Of a stretch of DNA of 64,000 bases, positions 1 to 10,561 are shown piece after piece. The notes under the pieces were generated by a model. The model made no database searches. It was not told the DNA's origin and saw only the letters and a program-made list of their open reading frames with translations. The position numbers and the translations under genes were made by a program. Within the stretch, counting starts at the first letter, position 1; every line of letters begins with the position of its first letter. Location of the stretch: assembly GCA_905250025.1 (NCBI GenBank), contig CAJNOJ010000370.1, positions 1 to 64,000 on the forward strand. The letters run 5' to 3'. Source of the DNA: Adineta ricciae (lineage: Eukaryota; Rotifera; Eurotatoria; Adinetida; Adinetidae).

Positions 1-1025
1 CTGCAGTTTCATACACGTAGCATCTCTGACCATCTTGTGGATGTAAGTGTGAGCGAGTGTGGATGTGGGTGTATAGTCGCCTATTAGCAAATTGACTCTA
101 GTTCCTTCAAAGTCTTATGAAAACAAGAGTTATCATATACCGTTCGATGCGCCTCAGAAAGCTCTACAACATGGTATACCAGATTGAGGAAAAAGTTTGT
201 GCACCGCGTTACTATTATTAATATTATAACACGGCGCACGAACTTTTTCCACAACCTAATATTTACCCAACATGCCATATTCATCATACAGTGATGGTTC
301 CCATTTGTTGAAATGAAGGTATCGTTTTAGTTAAGGATGTTACAGAATACTGATGAGCCGTAGTCATACAATACATTGAAGATATTGTCTGTCTTTAATG
401 GATATTCGCAACTCGTTGCTGTAACATAAATCATCATTGCTTATTTTTCTTTTATTTATAATTCTATTCTTTACCCTTTTCATAATGTTCTCGCACAACA
501 CTTTCAAAAGAAACGTTTTCATGTGATTTCATATGCAGATCTATTTTCATATTTGCTTAAGAACTTGAAGAGAGTATTGAGATGACAATAACAATTTACT
601 TAAAAGCGCCCTTCTCGAATCATAGAAATCTTTTTCTTGAGTTTGTTTGAAGATAAAAACATGTGATTGTGTTCGTAACAAAGACAGCCATCTCTGATTC
701 TAGTGGATGAGTTGAGTGACTGTTCGATATGCGCTCAACACTGCTTTTAGCTGACACATTTACCCGTCATCACTCATTAACTCGAATCATTGATATTTTC
801 AATGAAGGGAGAAAAACCGTAGGAAGCATTGAGAAGAGGAGAACGTACCTAATTGCAAAAACGATTTTTTGGTACTATTCTTATGAACATCTCCTGAATC
901 ACTTACGAACATAAACAAAAGAAAGCTTGATAAAAACTTTAATTGACTTTTTAAGAGCGGCAAAGAGGAAGAAAGCATTTACTAATAGATATCATAAGGG
1001 TGATGTTTCCAATTGTCGACAACTT
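1..1025. other. No gene recognised
   Basis: No open frame here has a convincing start, domain or splice structure; the short frames look like chance. The first 75 bases are G/T-rich with irregular TGTG-type words but form no regular array, so this is not called telomeric. The one clear structure is the inverted repeat at 188-250, listed separately. Confidence 0.5.
188..250. repeat. 22-bp imperfect inverted repeat (hairpin)
   Basis: Arms 188-209 and 229-250 are reverse complements except at three positions, all transitions. They flank a 19-base A/T-only loop. The arm contains GGAAAAAGTT followed by a GC-rich stretch. It could be a remnant of a small palindromic transposable element or a structured RNA; nothing in the sequence decides between these. 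Confidence 0.75.
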
Positions 1026-2138
1026 CTAGGCGACAAAGAAGTACAGAAACAATGCTGTCCAGAGAATCAGTCGAATATCTTTCGATGTCATGACCATTTC
1101 ATCATCACTAATTGGGCCAGACCAATCACGTAATCGACTCACACACCCAACATCGACGACATTCGGATGATACTTCAAAACACTTTCTCCAGTAATTGTA
1201 TCATCATGTGCTGTATACCAATACGAGGCACCCATGTTCGACGCCGGAATTTCATCAATTTTGTCTAATCCAATGTAATGACCTGTCGCATTGTCGATGT
1301 ACAATATAACAGGAAAGATACCAGCAGCGTCGATGGCGTTACCTATCCACGCTTGTGCAGCGACTGGTTTCATATCTCCAACGCCCCATTTCTTCGTGAT
1401 CACCCATTCACCAGCATAGTCCAAAAATCGAGAGTTGTAATTATAAACTTCACATTGGTAATTACATGCTGACGACCAGATGCATGTGTTCGATGTGTAG
1501 TCATACAAGAAAAAGCCACTCGCGTTGAAATAATAGTATTTCGTTCCTGCAGTGCAGATGAGTATTTGATTAACATCATCCATAATCCATACTGAATTCG
1601 TCACAAAATCATACCTTTTGATGCCGAAGATTCCGTAGCCTGTGTTGCTTGGGAAAGGATTGGCTAATGCGTGTGCACTGATATCGTTATTAGGACATTG
1701 AGTGGTGCTATTTCTTTTGCAAATCTTCAAATAGTCAGTGGATTGAGTTGGAATTCCTCCATAGAAAACGTGTCGTGCAGTACCAAACGGAGGTTGATTG
1801 TCGACAAGAGATGAAGGTGAAGGAAAAGGTGTTCCCGAAAGGATGACATTGATTGAATATAACTTATTATCCAGAGCGTTGATGTGCAAAACGACTAAAT
1901 GAGTGTTGTTCTGTGTAGCACACCCTGGTGCAACGCCGTTGTAGCCCGATGGTGGACAATGATAGTTCAAGTCACGATTGTCGATGGTTCCTAGAACAGT
2001 TAATGCAGCTATTTGTGCATAGAATGTTTGATTCGTGGTTGGATCTTGATAAGTTGTATAGTTTGTTACCAAGAAAAAATGAAACAGTCGGTAGTGGTGG
2101 TGTTGTCTTGTGTCATGGCGACAGTAGTTTGAACACAT
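1026..2138 (-). CDS. Secreted/GPI-type protein of unknown function, copy 1
   Basis: I do not recognise this family. The frame gives 370 residues, rich in Asn-X-Ser/Thr sites, with about a dozen cysteines and a hydrophobic C-terminal tail (LILWTALFLYFFVA) that looks like a GPI-attachment signal or a final membrane segment. It is nearly identical to the gene at 6440-7614. Over the shared body the proteins match; differences cluster in the last ~25 residues. Copy 1 lacks 19 nt present in copy 2 near the 5' end (around 2072), which shifts the frame, so its first ~23 residues (MCSNYC...) are not the residues copy 2 encodes there. A hydrophobic ATG exon at about 2295-2235 (MLFCIVVASLFF...) could supply a signal peptide, but I found no splice pair that joins it in frame. 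Copy 1 may be a broken allele or paralogue. Confidence 0.65.
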   Translation of the reverse strand: MCSNYCRHDTRQHHHYRLFHFFLVTNYTTYQDPTTNQTFYAQIAALTVLGTIDNRDLNYHCPPSGYNGVAPGCATQNNTHLVVLHINALDNKLYSINVILSGTPFPSPSSLVDNQPPFGTARHVFYGGIPTQSTDYLKICKRNSTTQCPNNDISAHALANPFPSNTGYGIFGIKRYDFVTNSVWIMDDVNQILICTAGTKYYYFNASGFFLYDYTSNTCIWSSACNYQCEVYNYNSRFLDYAGEWVITKKWGVGDMKPVAAQAWIGNAIDAAGIFPVILYIDNATGHYIGLDKIDEIPASNMGASYWYTAHDDTITGESVLKYHPNVVDVGCVSRLRDWSGPISDDEMVMTSKDIRLILWTALFLYFFVA

Positions 2139-2295
2139 GACGATGGAACTCGTTGAAGATAGAATATGCCATCACAAGTGACTAAAGTGAGGAAACAAAT
2201 ATAAAATTATACTGAAATATTATGGATGTATACGAACTGAAGTTGACAAGGAAAATATTGAAGAATAGTGAGGCAACTACAATGCAGAACAGCAT

Positions 2296-2850
2296 CTGTA
2301 TGCTTTTAGTTTTGGATCGAACGAAAATATAGCGATTCACTCCAATGTGGATGCAACGGTTTTCACGTTTTTCTTCGTCCTATCACATGTGTATTAATAA
2401 ATGAGACCAATTAAAATCTTCACCTTGTCTATTTCATCATGTGACTGCTTTCTCTTTATGAGCCACGGGATATGAAAAAATAAAAACGACAAATTGCTTT
2501 TATGGTACTTAAAGAACAAGATGAGGAGAGAGCATTACTTCAAAGTGAAAACAAATTATTGAATATAAACTTTGCCAACGAAATATTCTGTCATTTTTCA
2601 TGAAAATTACTTCCAGTGAATAACGTTTTTCTTCAGAGTGAAGATCTTTCTTTCAGACTATTCTGAAACATTTTATTATCAAGCATCTCATCGCGGCTCC
2701 TTCTGTTGCTCATTTCAAATTTCGCATATCTTGTTCCAACAGATCTATATATAACTATATACTGTTACCATTCATGTTTCCTTAGCCTATGCTTTCTTAG
2801 TATCAAAACACTACGTATTAGAACAGAACTGACGATTTCTATCTATATAT
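2296..2850. other. Intergenic, divergent promoter region
   Basis: This lies between the minus-strand gene and the plus-strand gene at 2851. It is AT-rich with TATA-like runs (about 2748-2762). Homology to the second copy of the minus-strand gene stops at about 2313, so most of this spacer is not part of that duplication. Confidence 0.4.
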
Positions 2851-3840
2851 ATGCTTTATCAAAATATTTATATTTCAATATTATTTTTCCAATCGCTACT
2901 TGTCTCAGACACCTATTCGATCCGTGTTGGCTCAATATCAAATGCCATCTATCTCTCAACAAATGACACCGATTATACTTACTCTCATATTACTTGTATG
3001 CAGTGTAGTTGTTTAGCTTTGCGTCTCAATGCAGTCGGGTGGAACTGTAATGATCGATGTCAAATGATCATGAACTATTCTCAGAACAACATTGGGCTAG
3101 TACACTCAAGCGATACAACATATTCTTTTCTGATTATTCCTCCTAAACAGCCAACAACATCATCGTCTACGACAACAACAACATCATCATCCACGACGAC
3201 AACAACAACAACAACATCGTCGTCATCCACTAGAACAACATCATCGTCTACGAAAACAACATCATCGTCATCCACGACAACAACAACAACATCGTCGTCA
3301 TCCACTAGAACAACATCATCGTCCACGACAACAACAACAACAACATCGTCGTCATCATCCACGACGACAACTGCAACAATACAAAGTTTACAATCAGCTC
3401 AAATCTCCCCCGGATCTTTAACGATAGCCTATTGGACGATGTACTCGTACTCTTATCTAGCAACGAGATCAACAACTGTGACTCTTAAATTTGCTTTTCT
3501 AGCATCTGTTTCTTACGCATGGTTTCTCGATGATATCTCAGTACGAAGCTCAGATGGAAACGACAAATTAACCAATGGTAACTTTGAGGCGTCATCATCG
3601 TTAGTTGCATGGTCATCAGGTAACACAGGAGTGTGTCTATCTAACTACGGATTAACAACAAGTCAATATCACTCGTCGAGCAAATCCTTTTATTCTGCGT
3701 GCGGCTTAGGATCACCTTGGATATCTCAATCGTTGACTGTTACAAGTGGTCAACTTTATAACGTTAGTTTTTGGGTTTATTTGCAACAGATTTTGCCGAT
3801 AGGATTTGGAAGTGAACAAATTACTGTGAACATTCAATAA
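2851..3840 (+). CDS. Secreted protein: Cys module, Ser/Thr linker, CBM-like domain
   Basis: A single 329-residue frame starting with a hydrophobic signal-like segment (MLYQNIYISILFFQSLLVS). Residues ~25-95 hold a short cysteine module (pattern CMQCSCLAL...GWNCND.CQMI) ending in YSFLIIPP. Residues ~100-175 are a Thr/Ser-only linker (mostly ACA/TCA/TCG codons), likely O-glycosylated. The C-terminal ~150 residues contain W-x-x-D-D-I-S-V-R and N-G-N-F-E followed by a Trp, as in carbohydrate-binding jelly-roll modules (CBM_4_9-like); this assignment is by motif only. The paralogue at 9058-9992 has introns where this gene has the simple repeat, and fragments of the family lie at 4485, 8318 and 17278. 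Probable extracellular sugar-binding or coat protein. Confidence 0.75.
   Translation: MLYQNIYISILFFQSLLVSDTYSIRVGSISNAIYLSTNDTDYTYSHITCMQCSCLALRLNAVGWNCNDRCQMIMNYSQNNIGLVHSSDTTYSFLIIPPKQPTTSSSTTTTTSSSTTTTTTTTSSSSTRTTSSSTKTTSSSSTTTTTTSSSSTRTTSSSTTTTTTTSSSSSTTTTATIQSLQSAQISPGSLTIAYWTMYSYSYLATRSTTVTLKFAFLASVSYAWFLDDISVRSSDGNDKLTNGNFEASSSLVAWSSGNTGVCLSNYGLTTSQYHSSSKSFYSACGLGSPWISQSLTVTSGQLYNVSFWVYLQQILPIGFGSEQITVNIQ
3151..3378 (+). repeat. Thr/Ser codon microsatellite inside the CDS
   Basis: Runs of ACA, TCA, TCG and ACG triplets code for poly-Thr/poly-Ser blocks. The period of three preserves the frame. The antisense frame reads as Val/Asp runs and is not a gene. Confidence 0.85.
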
Positions 3841-4484
3841 CAGCTCGTCTTAAGTATTCTATATACTCGTCTATAAATAAACTATTTATCTGAAAGTCAG
3901 TTCACAACATAGTCCAGAAGCGCAGCAAAGCTGTTTTCTGGATCGTCGTAGTCCTATTAGTATTCATCTCCAATGATAATTACCTACTAAGTAGTAATAC
4001 TCGTGATCGAAATGGATCACGCTACAGACTCGGTCAATATATCTCGAGATGAACGACATTTTCTCTCAAATTCATGACAATACACGATATTCATACGTGA
4101 TACACACGTTATAGAAAAAGTGCACTAATTTCCGTTGCCAAAACAATCCTATAGTATACAACTCTCATTAACCGCTTCTAATTCTACTGGAAAATAGTTC
4201 TGAAATGAGGGAAAAAATTTCTTTACAGCTTTACTATTCCAACGTATATTGGGTATCAACATTGTTGTTTTTAAATAATGAATGTACTATTTATGAGAAG
4301 ATTTTACATCAAAATCTATCATACCGACTCTAGCAAGTAAATTGAATTCTCTGTTAAAAGAGAAGACAGTAAACAACATTTCTGCTTACATTTCATTCTC
4401 AACGTATTCTCTTTACAGCAAATTTTCATGAACTATAGATTTGGCAAACAGAATCCGCACTCATTCATTTTGCTTCGATTCATT
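3841..4484. other. Intergenic, nothing recognised
   Basis: AT-rich sequence after the stop at 3840; an AATAAA-like signal occurs near 3876. No coding frame with domain signals. Confidence 0.4.
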
Positions 4485-4613
4485 GTTTAGCTTTGCGTCT
4501 CAATGTAGTCGGGTGGAACTGTAATGATCGATGTCAAATGATCATGAACTATTCTCAGAACAACATTTGACTACTGCACTCTAGCGATACAACATATTCT
4601 TTTCTGATCAGTG
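4485..4613 (+). pseudogene. Fragment of the Cys-module secreted gene
   Basis: This ~128-bp piece is almost identical to 3009-3137 of the gene at 2851 (from TTGTTTAGCTTTGCGTC to TCTTTTCTGATCA). It lacks the signal sequence and all downstream parts and carries an in-frame TGA where the intact copies read Gly-Leu. The edges are abrupt, so it looks like a small recent insertion or duplication rather than an old decaying gene. Confidence 0.8.
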
Positions 4614-6439
4614 TTTGAGTGAGGATCTGTAGAAGTCTATTATTGATAGTTCAGAAAGAGGACTCGGTTTAATTATAAGTGCAAGTGAAATAGAATTGTT
4701 TGATCGAAGGATCTCCAAATAGTACATCAATTGAAGTGAAAAGCTTTGACACGATCATACTTATTCTTCACGACTGAAATCAATAAAAAGATAGCTATCA
4801 GAACATTTTCACTGCAAGAAACTCTATGGAAATTACAGCTCCCTGAAAAAGTACTGTAAATAGACCTTTTTGTGTGAAAACTGCACTTATTTATCAATTT
4901 TATTCAATTTGTTCACACACATTTTTTTCGTGAAACACATTAAAAGCTCGATCTATAGTCAGGATTTCTCTCACAGAGTGTTAGCGAAAAAACGTGAACG
5001 TGATAACTTGGAGCAAAATACGTTGACCAGTGCTCAAATATCAGGATTGAAGACAATTTTTGATGACTTTCTACGATACAGAAGAATCATGTCGAAAAAT
5101 CTGAACCTTCACAAAATCCAATGTGAGGACTACATAAAAGAGGCCAAAAATTTCGTTTGAAGGATAACTTTTCATGCACAATCGAATGGGCTGGCTGCTT
5201 TTAAAATCAAAATTTAGTTGTTTGTGCACTTATGTATAACTAAGTCTATTTTCTTATAGATCCTCTCATAAAAGGATGTGTCATATGAATCCATCAAGAC
5301 ATAAAACGTTGAATGAGTAAAACATGAGCTAAAATGCACGAAGAAGCCCATTTCGAAAACTGTCATGACTGTTTTAATAGCATTTCAGCTTGTTTGAAAC
5401 CTCACAGTATGTTTTGGATTCACTTATAAAAGAATCTTCTCGTTTTCTCTCTTTACCTTTCGAAGGATACTGTCTGGATGTTTATAACGAAAACAATCGC
5501 TCAATCTTCTGATCCTTCTTGAGGATGCACTATATTTTGTGAGAAACAAAGTCAAATCAATCCGAGTAGACTTCAATACCTACTATCCAACTGATTACTG
5601 GCTAACAGCGATTATAAAGCATGAAGATCGTCATATATTCCTATATGAATATTTGCAATTGATTGTTCCAAAGTAGCAATGCAAATTGATATTGATGTTT
5701 TTGACAAATTTTTCGAATAAATAATCATTCCTTTTTATTCTTTGTTTAAAAACTCCAATTTTGACTCTTTCCATAATGTCCCAAGACAAAATTTTGCAAA
5801 TGAATTTTCATATGTTAAATAGGTTAAATGGAATGTTGTAACGACATTGAAAGTATACTTGGAACGCCACTTTTTAAACGAAAGAAATCTGTTCGTCAGA
5901 TTTGACTGATGATGGCAGCGCGTGAGAAAGGAAATGACTTCTAATTTGATTTGGCAATCCGAGAGATTTATTGATGTATGCAAAATATTGCTTTGATCTG
6001 AGCTTATTAGACGTCATTGCCGTCTAACATGATCTGTGTATAAAACTCTTAACGAAGCAAAAGAATTGATGGCTATAACTGAGAGGAAGCAAAGTTCAGT
6101 ACTTAAAAACAAATTTAGACGTCCTTTTCTATTAACCCGTAGTGAATCATTCTGTGTGAAATTTTCTGTTCTGTATATGCGTTTAAACAGCATGCTGTAT
6201 CCGCGTCTACTCGCACAATGAAGCATTAGGTGACGAAATGTCATTATTCGATGGTTTCGACTCGCATACGTATGCATGAAAAGAGAGAATAAATATATTC
6301 GTAGAGAATTTATTGAATTTTCAAGACCGATCAAGGAAAAAAGTCATTCATTCAATATATCTTATATGAGTAAGCCTTTCGATTATGTCGGAGTACACAC
6401 TATGCAGTTTTTCTGTGCAGTAGTTCTCGACTGTTTGTT
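4614..6439. other. Long intergenic stretch without supported genes
   Basis: Several frames of 60-106 codons are present on both strands (for example 4870-5160, 5735-5983, 6014-6334). None has a recognisable domain, signal peptide or splice structure. The tail of 4870-5160 is hydrophilic and Lys-rich and could be the end of a degraded exon, but I cannot name it. Confidence 0.4.
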
Positions 6440-7614
6440 TTAAGTGACAAAGAAGTACAGAAAGAATGCTGTCCAGAGAATCAGTCGACTATTTTTCGAT
6501 GTCATAACCATTTCACCATCATTAATTGGACCAGACCAATCACGTAATCGACTCACACATCCAACATCGACGACATTCGGATGATACTTCAAAACACTTT
6601 CTCCAGTAATTGTATCATCATGTGCTGTATACCAATACGAAGCACCCATGTTTGACGCCGGAATTTCATCAATTTTGTCTAATCCAATGTAATGACCTGT
6701 CGCATTGTCGATGTACAATATAACAGGAAAGATACCAGCAGCGTCGATGGCGTTACCTATCCACGCTTGTGCAGCGACTGGTTTCATATCTCCAACGCCC
6801 CATTTCTTCGTGATCACCCATTCACCAGCATAGTCCAAAAATCGAGAGTTGTAATTATAAACTTCACATTGGTAATTACATGCTGACGACCAGATGCATG
6901 TGTTCGATGTGTAGTCATACAAGAAAAAGCCACTCGCGTTGAAATAATAGTATTTCGTTCCTGCAGTGCAGATGAGTATTTGATTAACATCATCCATAAT
7001 CCATACTGAATTCGTCACAAAATCATACCTTTTGATGCCGAAGATTCCGTAGCCTGTGTTGCTTGGGAAAGGATTGGCTAATGCGTGTGCACTGATATCG
7101 TTATTAGGACATTGAGTGGTGCTATTTCTTTTGCAAATCTTCAAATAGTCAGTGGATTGAGTTGGAATTCCTCCATAGAAAACGTGTCGTGCAGTACCAA
7201 ACGGAGGTTGATTGTCGACAAGAGATGAAGGTGAAGGAAAAGGTGTTCCCGAAAGGATGACATTGATTGAATATAACTTATTATCCAGAGCGTTGATGTG
7301 CAAAACGACTAAATGAGTGTTGTTCTGTGTAGCACACCCTGGTGCAACGCCGTTGTAGCCCGATGGTGGACAATGATAGTTCAAGTCACGATTGTCGATG
7401 GTTCCTAGAACAGTTAATGCAGCTATTTGTGCATAGAATGTTTGATTCGTGGTTGGATCTTGATAAGTTGTATAGTTTGTTGCCAAGTTTGTAATTTGTT
7501 GCCAAGAAAAAATGAAACAGTCGGTAGTGGTGGTGTTGTCTTGTGTCGTGGTGACAGTAGTTTGAACACATGATGATGGAACTCGTTGAAGATAGAATAT
7601 GCCATCACAAGTGA
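6440..7614 (-). CDS. Secreted/GPI-type protein of unknown function, copy 2
   Basis: The better-preserved copy of the gene at 1026. The open frame continues upstream of ATG 7486 to a likely acceptor (CTCACTTTAG, boundary at 7614) and adds ~43 residues: a Cys-containing stretch, a short Thr run (DNTTTTDCFIFSWQQ) and then the shared body. It contains the 19 nt missing from copy 1, so this frame is probably ancestral. A hydrophobic exon beginning at ATG 7728 on the minus strand (MLFCIVVTSIFFNIFLVDF) is a plausible signal peptide, but the splice phase does not work with the obvious donor, so the 5' end is unresolved. The C-terminus (LILWTAFFLYFFVT) again looks like a GPI signal. Function unknown. 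Confidence 0.7.
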
Positions 7615-7744
7615 CTAAAGTGAGGAAACAAATATAAAATTATACTGAAATATTATGGATGTATACGAACTGAAGTCGACAAGGAAAATATTGAAGAATA
7701 TTGAGGTAACTACAATGCAGAACAGCATCTGTATGCTTTTAGTT

Positions 7745-9003
7745 TTGCTTTGAGTAATGTATGTGTCGATATATGTATATATAGGAGGGCTTTCACTTTT
7801 TCGTTCTTGAGATTTCACATATACAAATAAATACAACTAACGTAGATTTTACTTTGCTATGCTTCCACTATGAAGTTATTATTTCTTTATACGCGACCAG
7901 ATGCGATGAAATAAAAGCGTTCTCGTACTTCCAGATTATTTTATAGGAGTAGCGTAGATGTTAACTTTCACTTCAAAATGAAATTGTCGAATGAGAATTT
8001 TGTCTTTGAAATATTCTTTGATTTTTTATGCGAGTACCCATTGATAATTAACACTTTCTATCAATGTGACGTTCTCTTTTGTGACTAGGTGAAGAGGTTC
8101 TATTATCCAGCACTTTGTGAAATTTCAAATTGTTATCTCTCTTACCTTCGACAGCTCATTTCCCCGGATATGAATATATATTGCTTTTTGCTTACATTTT
8201 TATTCACCTACAATTTGTATTACCACAAAACTAGACATGAGACCACCTATTGACGACTGCTGTTATATCTATACCTAGTCGCAATCGGAGAGTACCATGT
8301 TTTCTTTTTTAATCACTGCGTCTCAACGTTAAACAACAACTTGATATAATTGAAACTGCAAAAGTAGTGAAGGGTAACTTCGAGGCGTCATCATTATTAC
8401 ATATTCGATAAAATAAATGGGCGATGAATTTATTTGTTGTTCCTAGTTTCATACTGCAGATGAATAGACCAAGCAAAGACATACTAAACCCGATCATTTT
8501 CACGGACAACTGCTTACATCTTTACTAATAGTATATAATCTGTCGAAAGAAGGAAAATCGATAAAGAGCAAACTCAACGATGAATAGTATTAGTGCACTT
8601 GTGAGGAAAATGTGTCGTTCTGTTAATATTTACAGATACGTGCTTCTTGTAATATTATATGAAAAGTCATATGAACCTGTAAGCCGTAGGTACAAAAAAT
8701 TCTTAATTTGTGATTGAAAGCAACGGTAGGAAAAGCAGTACTCACTTCCATTAATAAAATAATCATATAAAGGAATCAAAATTTTTCTTCATAATTTGAA
8801 AATAATGTTTTTTTTCTACTAGAAAAGTAATGTTCCATTATCTTTATTTCTATCAATTTGAAGAAAAGCTCTAATTTTGATAATTTCATGTTACAAAATC
8901 ACATCTCGATTTTCAGGAGAACTATTAACGTTAACGTTCTACTATAAGTACAACTTTTACTGTTTATTTCGCACAAAGACTTTTCTCGAAGTGACTGCAG
9001 AAA
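7745..9003. other. Intergenic with remnants of the Cys/CBM gene family
   Basis: Mostly AT-rich and noncoding. At about 8318-8400 two short matches to the family occur: GCGTCTCAACG (as in the Cys module) and GGTAACTTCGAGGCGTCATCAT (coding NGNFEASS in the intact gene), in the right order but only ~60 bp apart. This suggests a heavily deleted relic. Confidence 0.45.
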
Positions 9004-9057
9004 ATGCGATGGAAACTTTTACAGAAGAACGTGTATATGATCTTTTCTAAATCAGAG

Positions 9058-9992
9058 ATGTTAATGTTACTCACAATTAAAACTTTTACTCCTCTCTTCT
9101 TTTTATTCACCCGTGTCTGTTCAATTTCTATCGGTTCAGTCTCAGATGCCATCTATCTCTCGTCAAACGATCTCAATCAAGCTTATTCTAATCTTACTTG
9201 TATGCAATGCAGTTGTTTAGCTTTGCGTCTCAATGCAGTCGGGTGGAACTGTAATGATCAATGTCAAATGATCATGAACTATTCTCAGAACGACATTGGG
9301 CTAGTGCATTCAAGCGGTACAACATATTCTTTTCTGATCATCCCACCTCAACAGTCAACAACAACAACTTGTAAGTTTAGATCGAAACTTATGCAACACG
9401 ATTTCATCTTTTTCATTAGTAACGCCATCAAGCAGTTCAACGTCAGCAACTACTGTTGCAAGTATGTGGAAAATTCTTCTTTTGTCTACGAATAGCTTAT
9501 TTTATTTGTAATTCTATAGCAACGACAACCGTTAACTTTAAATCGACTTATATCGCGCCGAATACTGCAGTGGCAAATACTTGGACTTTGAACTTCTATT
9601 CTTATCGGGCAATGACTTCAACAACTGTAACTGTCAAGTTCACGTTTCAAACAGCTTCAGGTTGCCAATGGTATATTGATGATGTATCGGTTCGTGATGC
9701 AGCTGGCAACGAAAGGTTAATTAATGGGAACTTTGAAGCTTCATCCTCGTTGAGTGGATGGTCGACAGGATATTCAGGATTTTGTACATTTACTTACGGA
9801 TCAACTTCCACTCAATATCATTCAACAAGTCATTCGTATTACAGTTCATGTTCAACGGGAACAACTTCAATATCTCAATCATTTGCTGTAACCGGTGACA
9901 AAATTTACAACGTTAGTTTTTGGGTTTATTTTAATCCAAATAGCACTCCGTTTGCATATGGAAATACCGGAGTGAATGTTACTATTAACTGA
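9058..9992 (+). CDS. Secreted protein: Cys module and CBM-like domain, paralogue
   Basis: Three exons: to 9370, 9420-9461 and 9520-9992, joined by GTAAGT...TTAG and GTATGT...TATAG introns (49 and 58 bp) that keep the frame. The open frame reaches back to ATG 9004, but ATG 9058 places a signal-like hydrophobic stretch (MLMLLTIKTFTPLFFLF) at the N-terminus, so I prefer it. The Cys module is ~90% identical to that of the 2851 gene. The linker is short (Thr/Ser, made from the two small introns' flanks). The C-terminal domain has WYIDDVSVRD, INGNFEASS and a Trp shortly after, and ends in a beta-rich SFWVYF segment. Same likely role: extracellular, possibly carbohydrate-binding. Confidence 0.8.
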
Positions 9993-10164
9993 CCAACTAT
10001 TTATTTCTTTGACGCTTTAGACATTCGAGTTTATTTGATATGCAAGAGAACACTGTATTTATTATAGTTTATAAGATGTTGTACAGCAGTAAGGGTAGCA
10101 GTTTCAATAAGAGATAGAACTTGACCGATTTGGTGAACAGAGAGTAGTTGTACACAAAAATGTT

Positions 10165-10306
10165 TTATTTTGGTGTCTGGTTGAAAATGAATCGTTTGCC
10201 TCTCAAGGGTAAACAACGACAATCGTTATTATCCGGTCGAAAACCAAAGTTTACACAGTAGCCACCCATCTTACGACAACCACCGTCATTGCATCCACCC
10301 CATGCA
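10165..10306 (-). CDS. Possible exon of a small Cys-rich peptide
   Basis: On the minus strand, after an acceptor-like CTAG, a 46-codon frame runs to TAA. It has five cysteines in the pattern C-x4-C-x6-C-x11-C-x-C, with Gly-Gly pairs. The spacing recalls disulfide-rich defensin or knottin-type peptides, which would need a sixth Cys from an upstream exon. I could not locate that first exon or a signal peptide between 10310 and 10560. Treat this as a candidate exon, function unknown. Confidence 0.35.
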
Positions 10307-10561
10307 CTAGATCAACAACTTCTACTAACTTCAATAATCTTATATATAAAATCTTATTAAAAAATGAAAAGATTTTTATATGAATAAACACTTAAGGATA
10401 TAACTTCCACTGGATAGACTTTCTTTCTGAAAGACGTAATTACAATATTAAGAAAATGCTTCAAAAAACCGTTTGTTATTCTATGGAAATTTTATTTTTC
10501 GAAAGCAAATGATCTGCCTTTCGAGTGTTATATTGCAATGTCAACACACATAAGTCATCAT

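Noticed and set aside
1-75. Possible telomere-type G/T repeat at the window start
   Set aside because: TGTGGATGTGGGTGTAT words occur but no regular tandem array is present.
1278-1472. 64-codon plus-strand frame, repeated at 6692-6886
   Set aside because: Its identity in both places only reflects the duplication of the opposite-strand gene.
3081-3362. Antisense Val/Asp-rich frame
   Set aside because: Mirror of the Thr/Ser codon repeat in the secreted protein gene.
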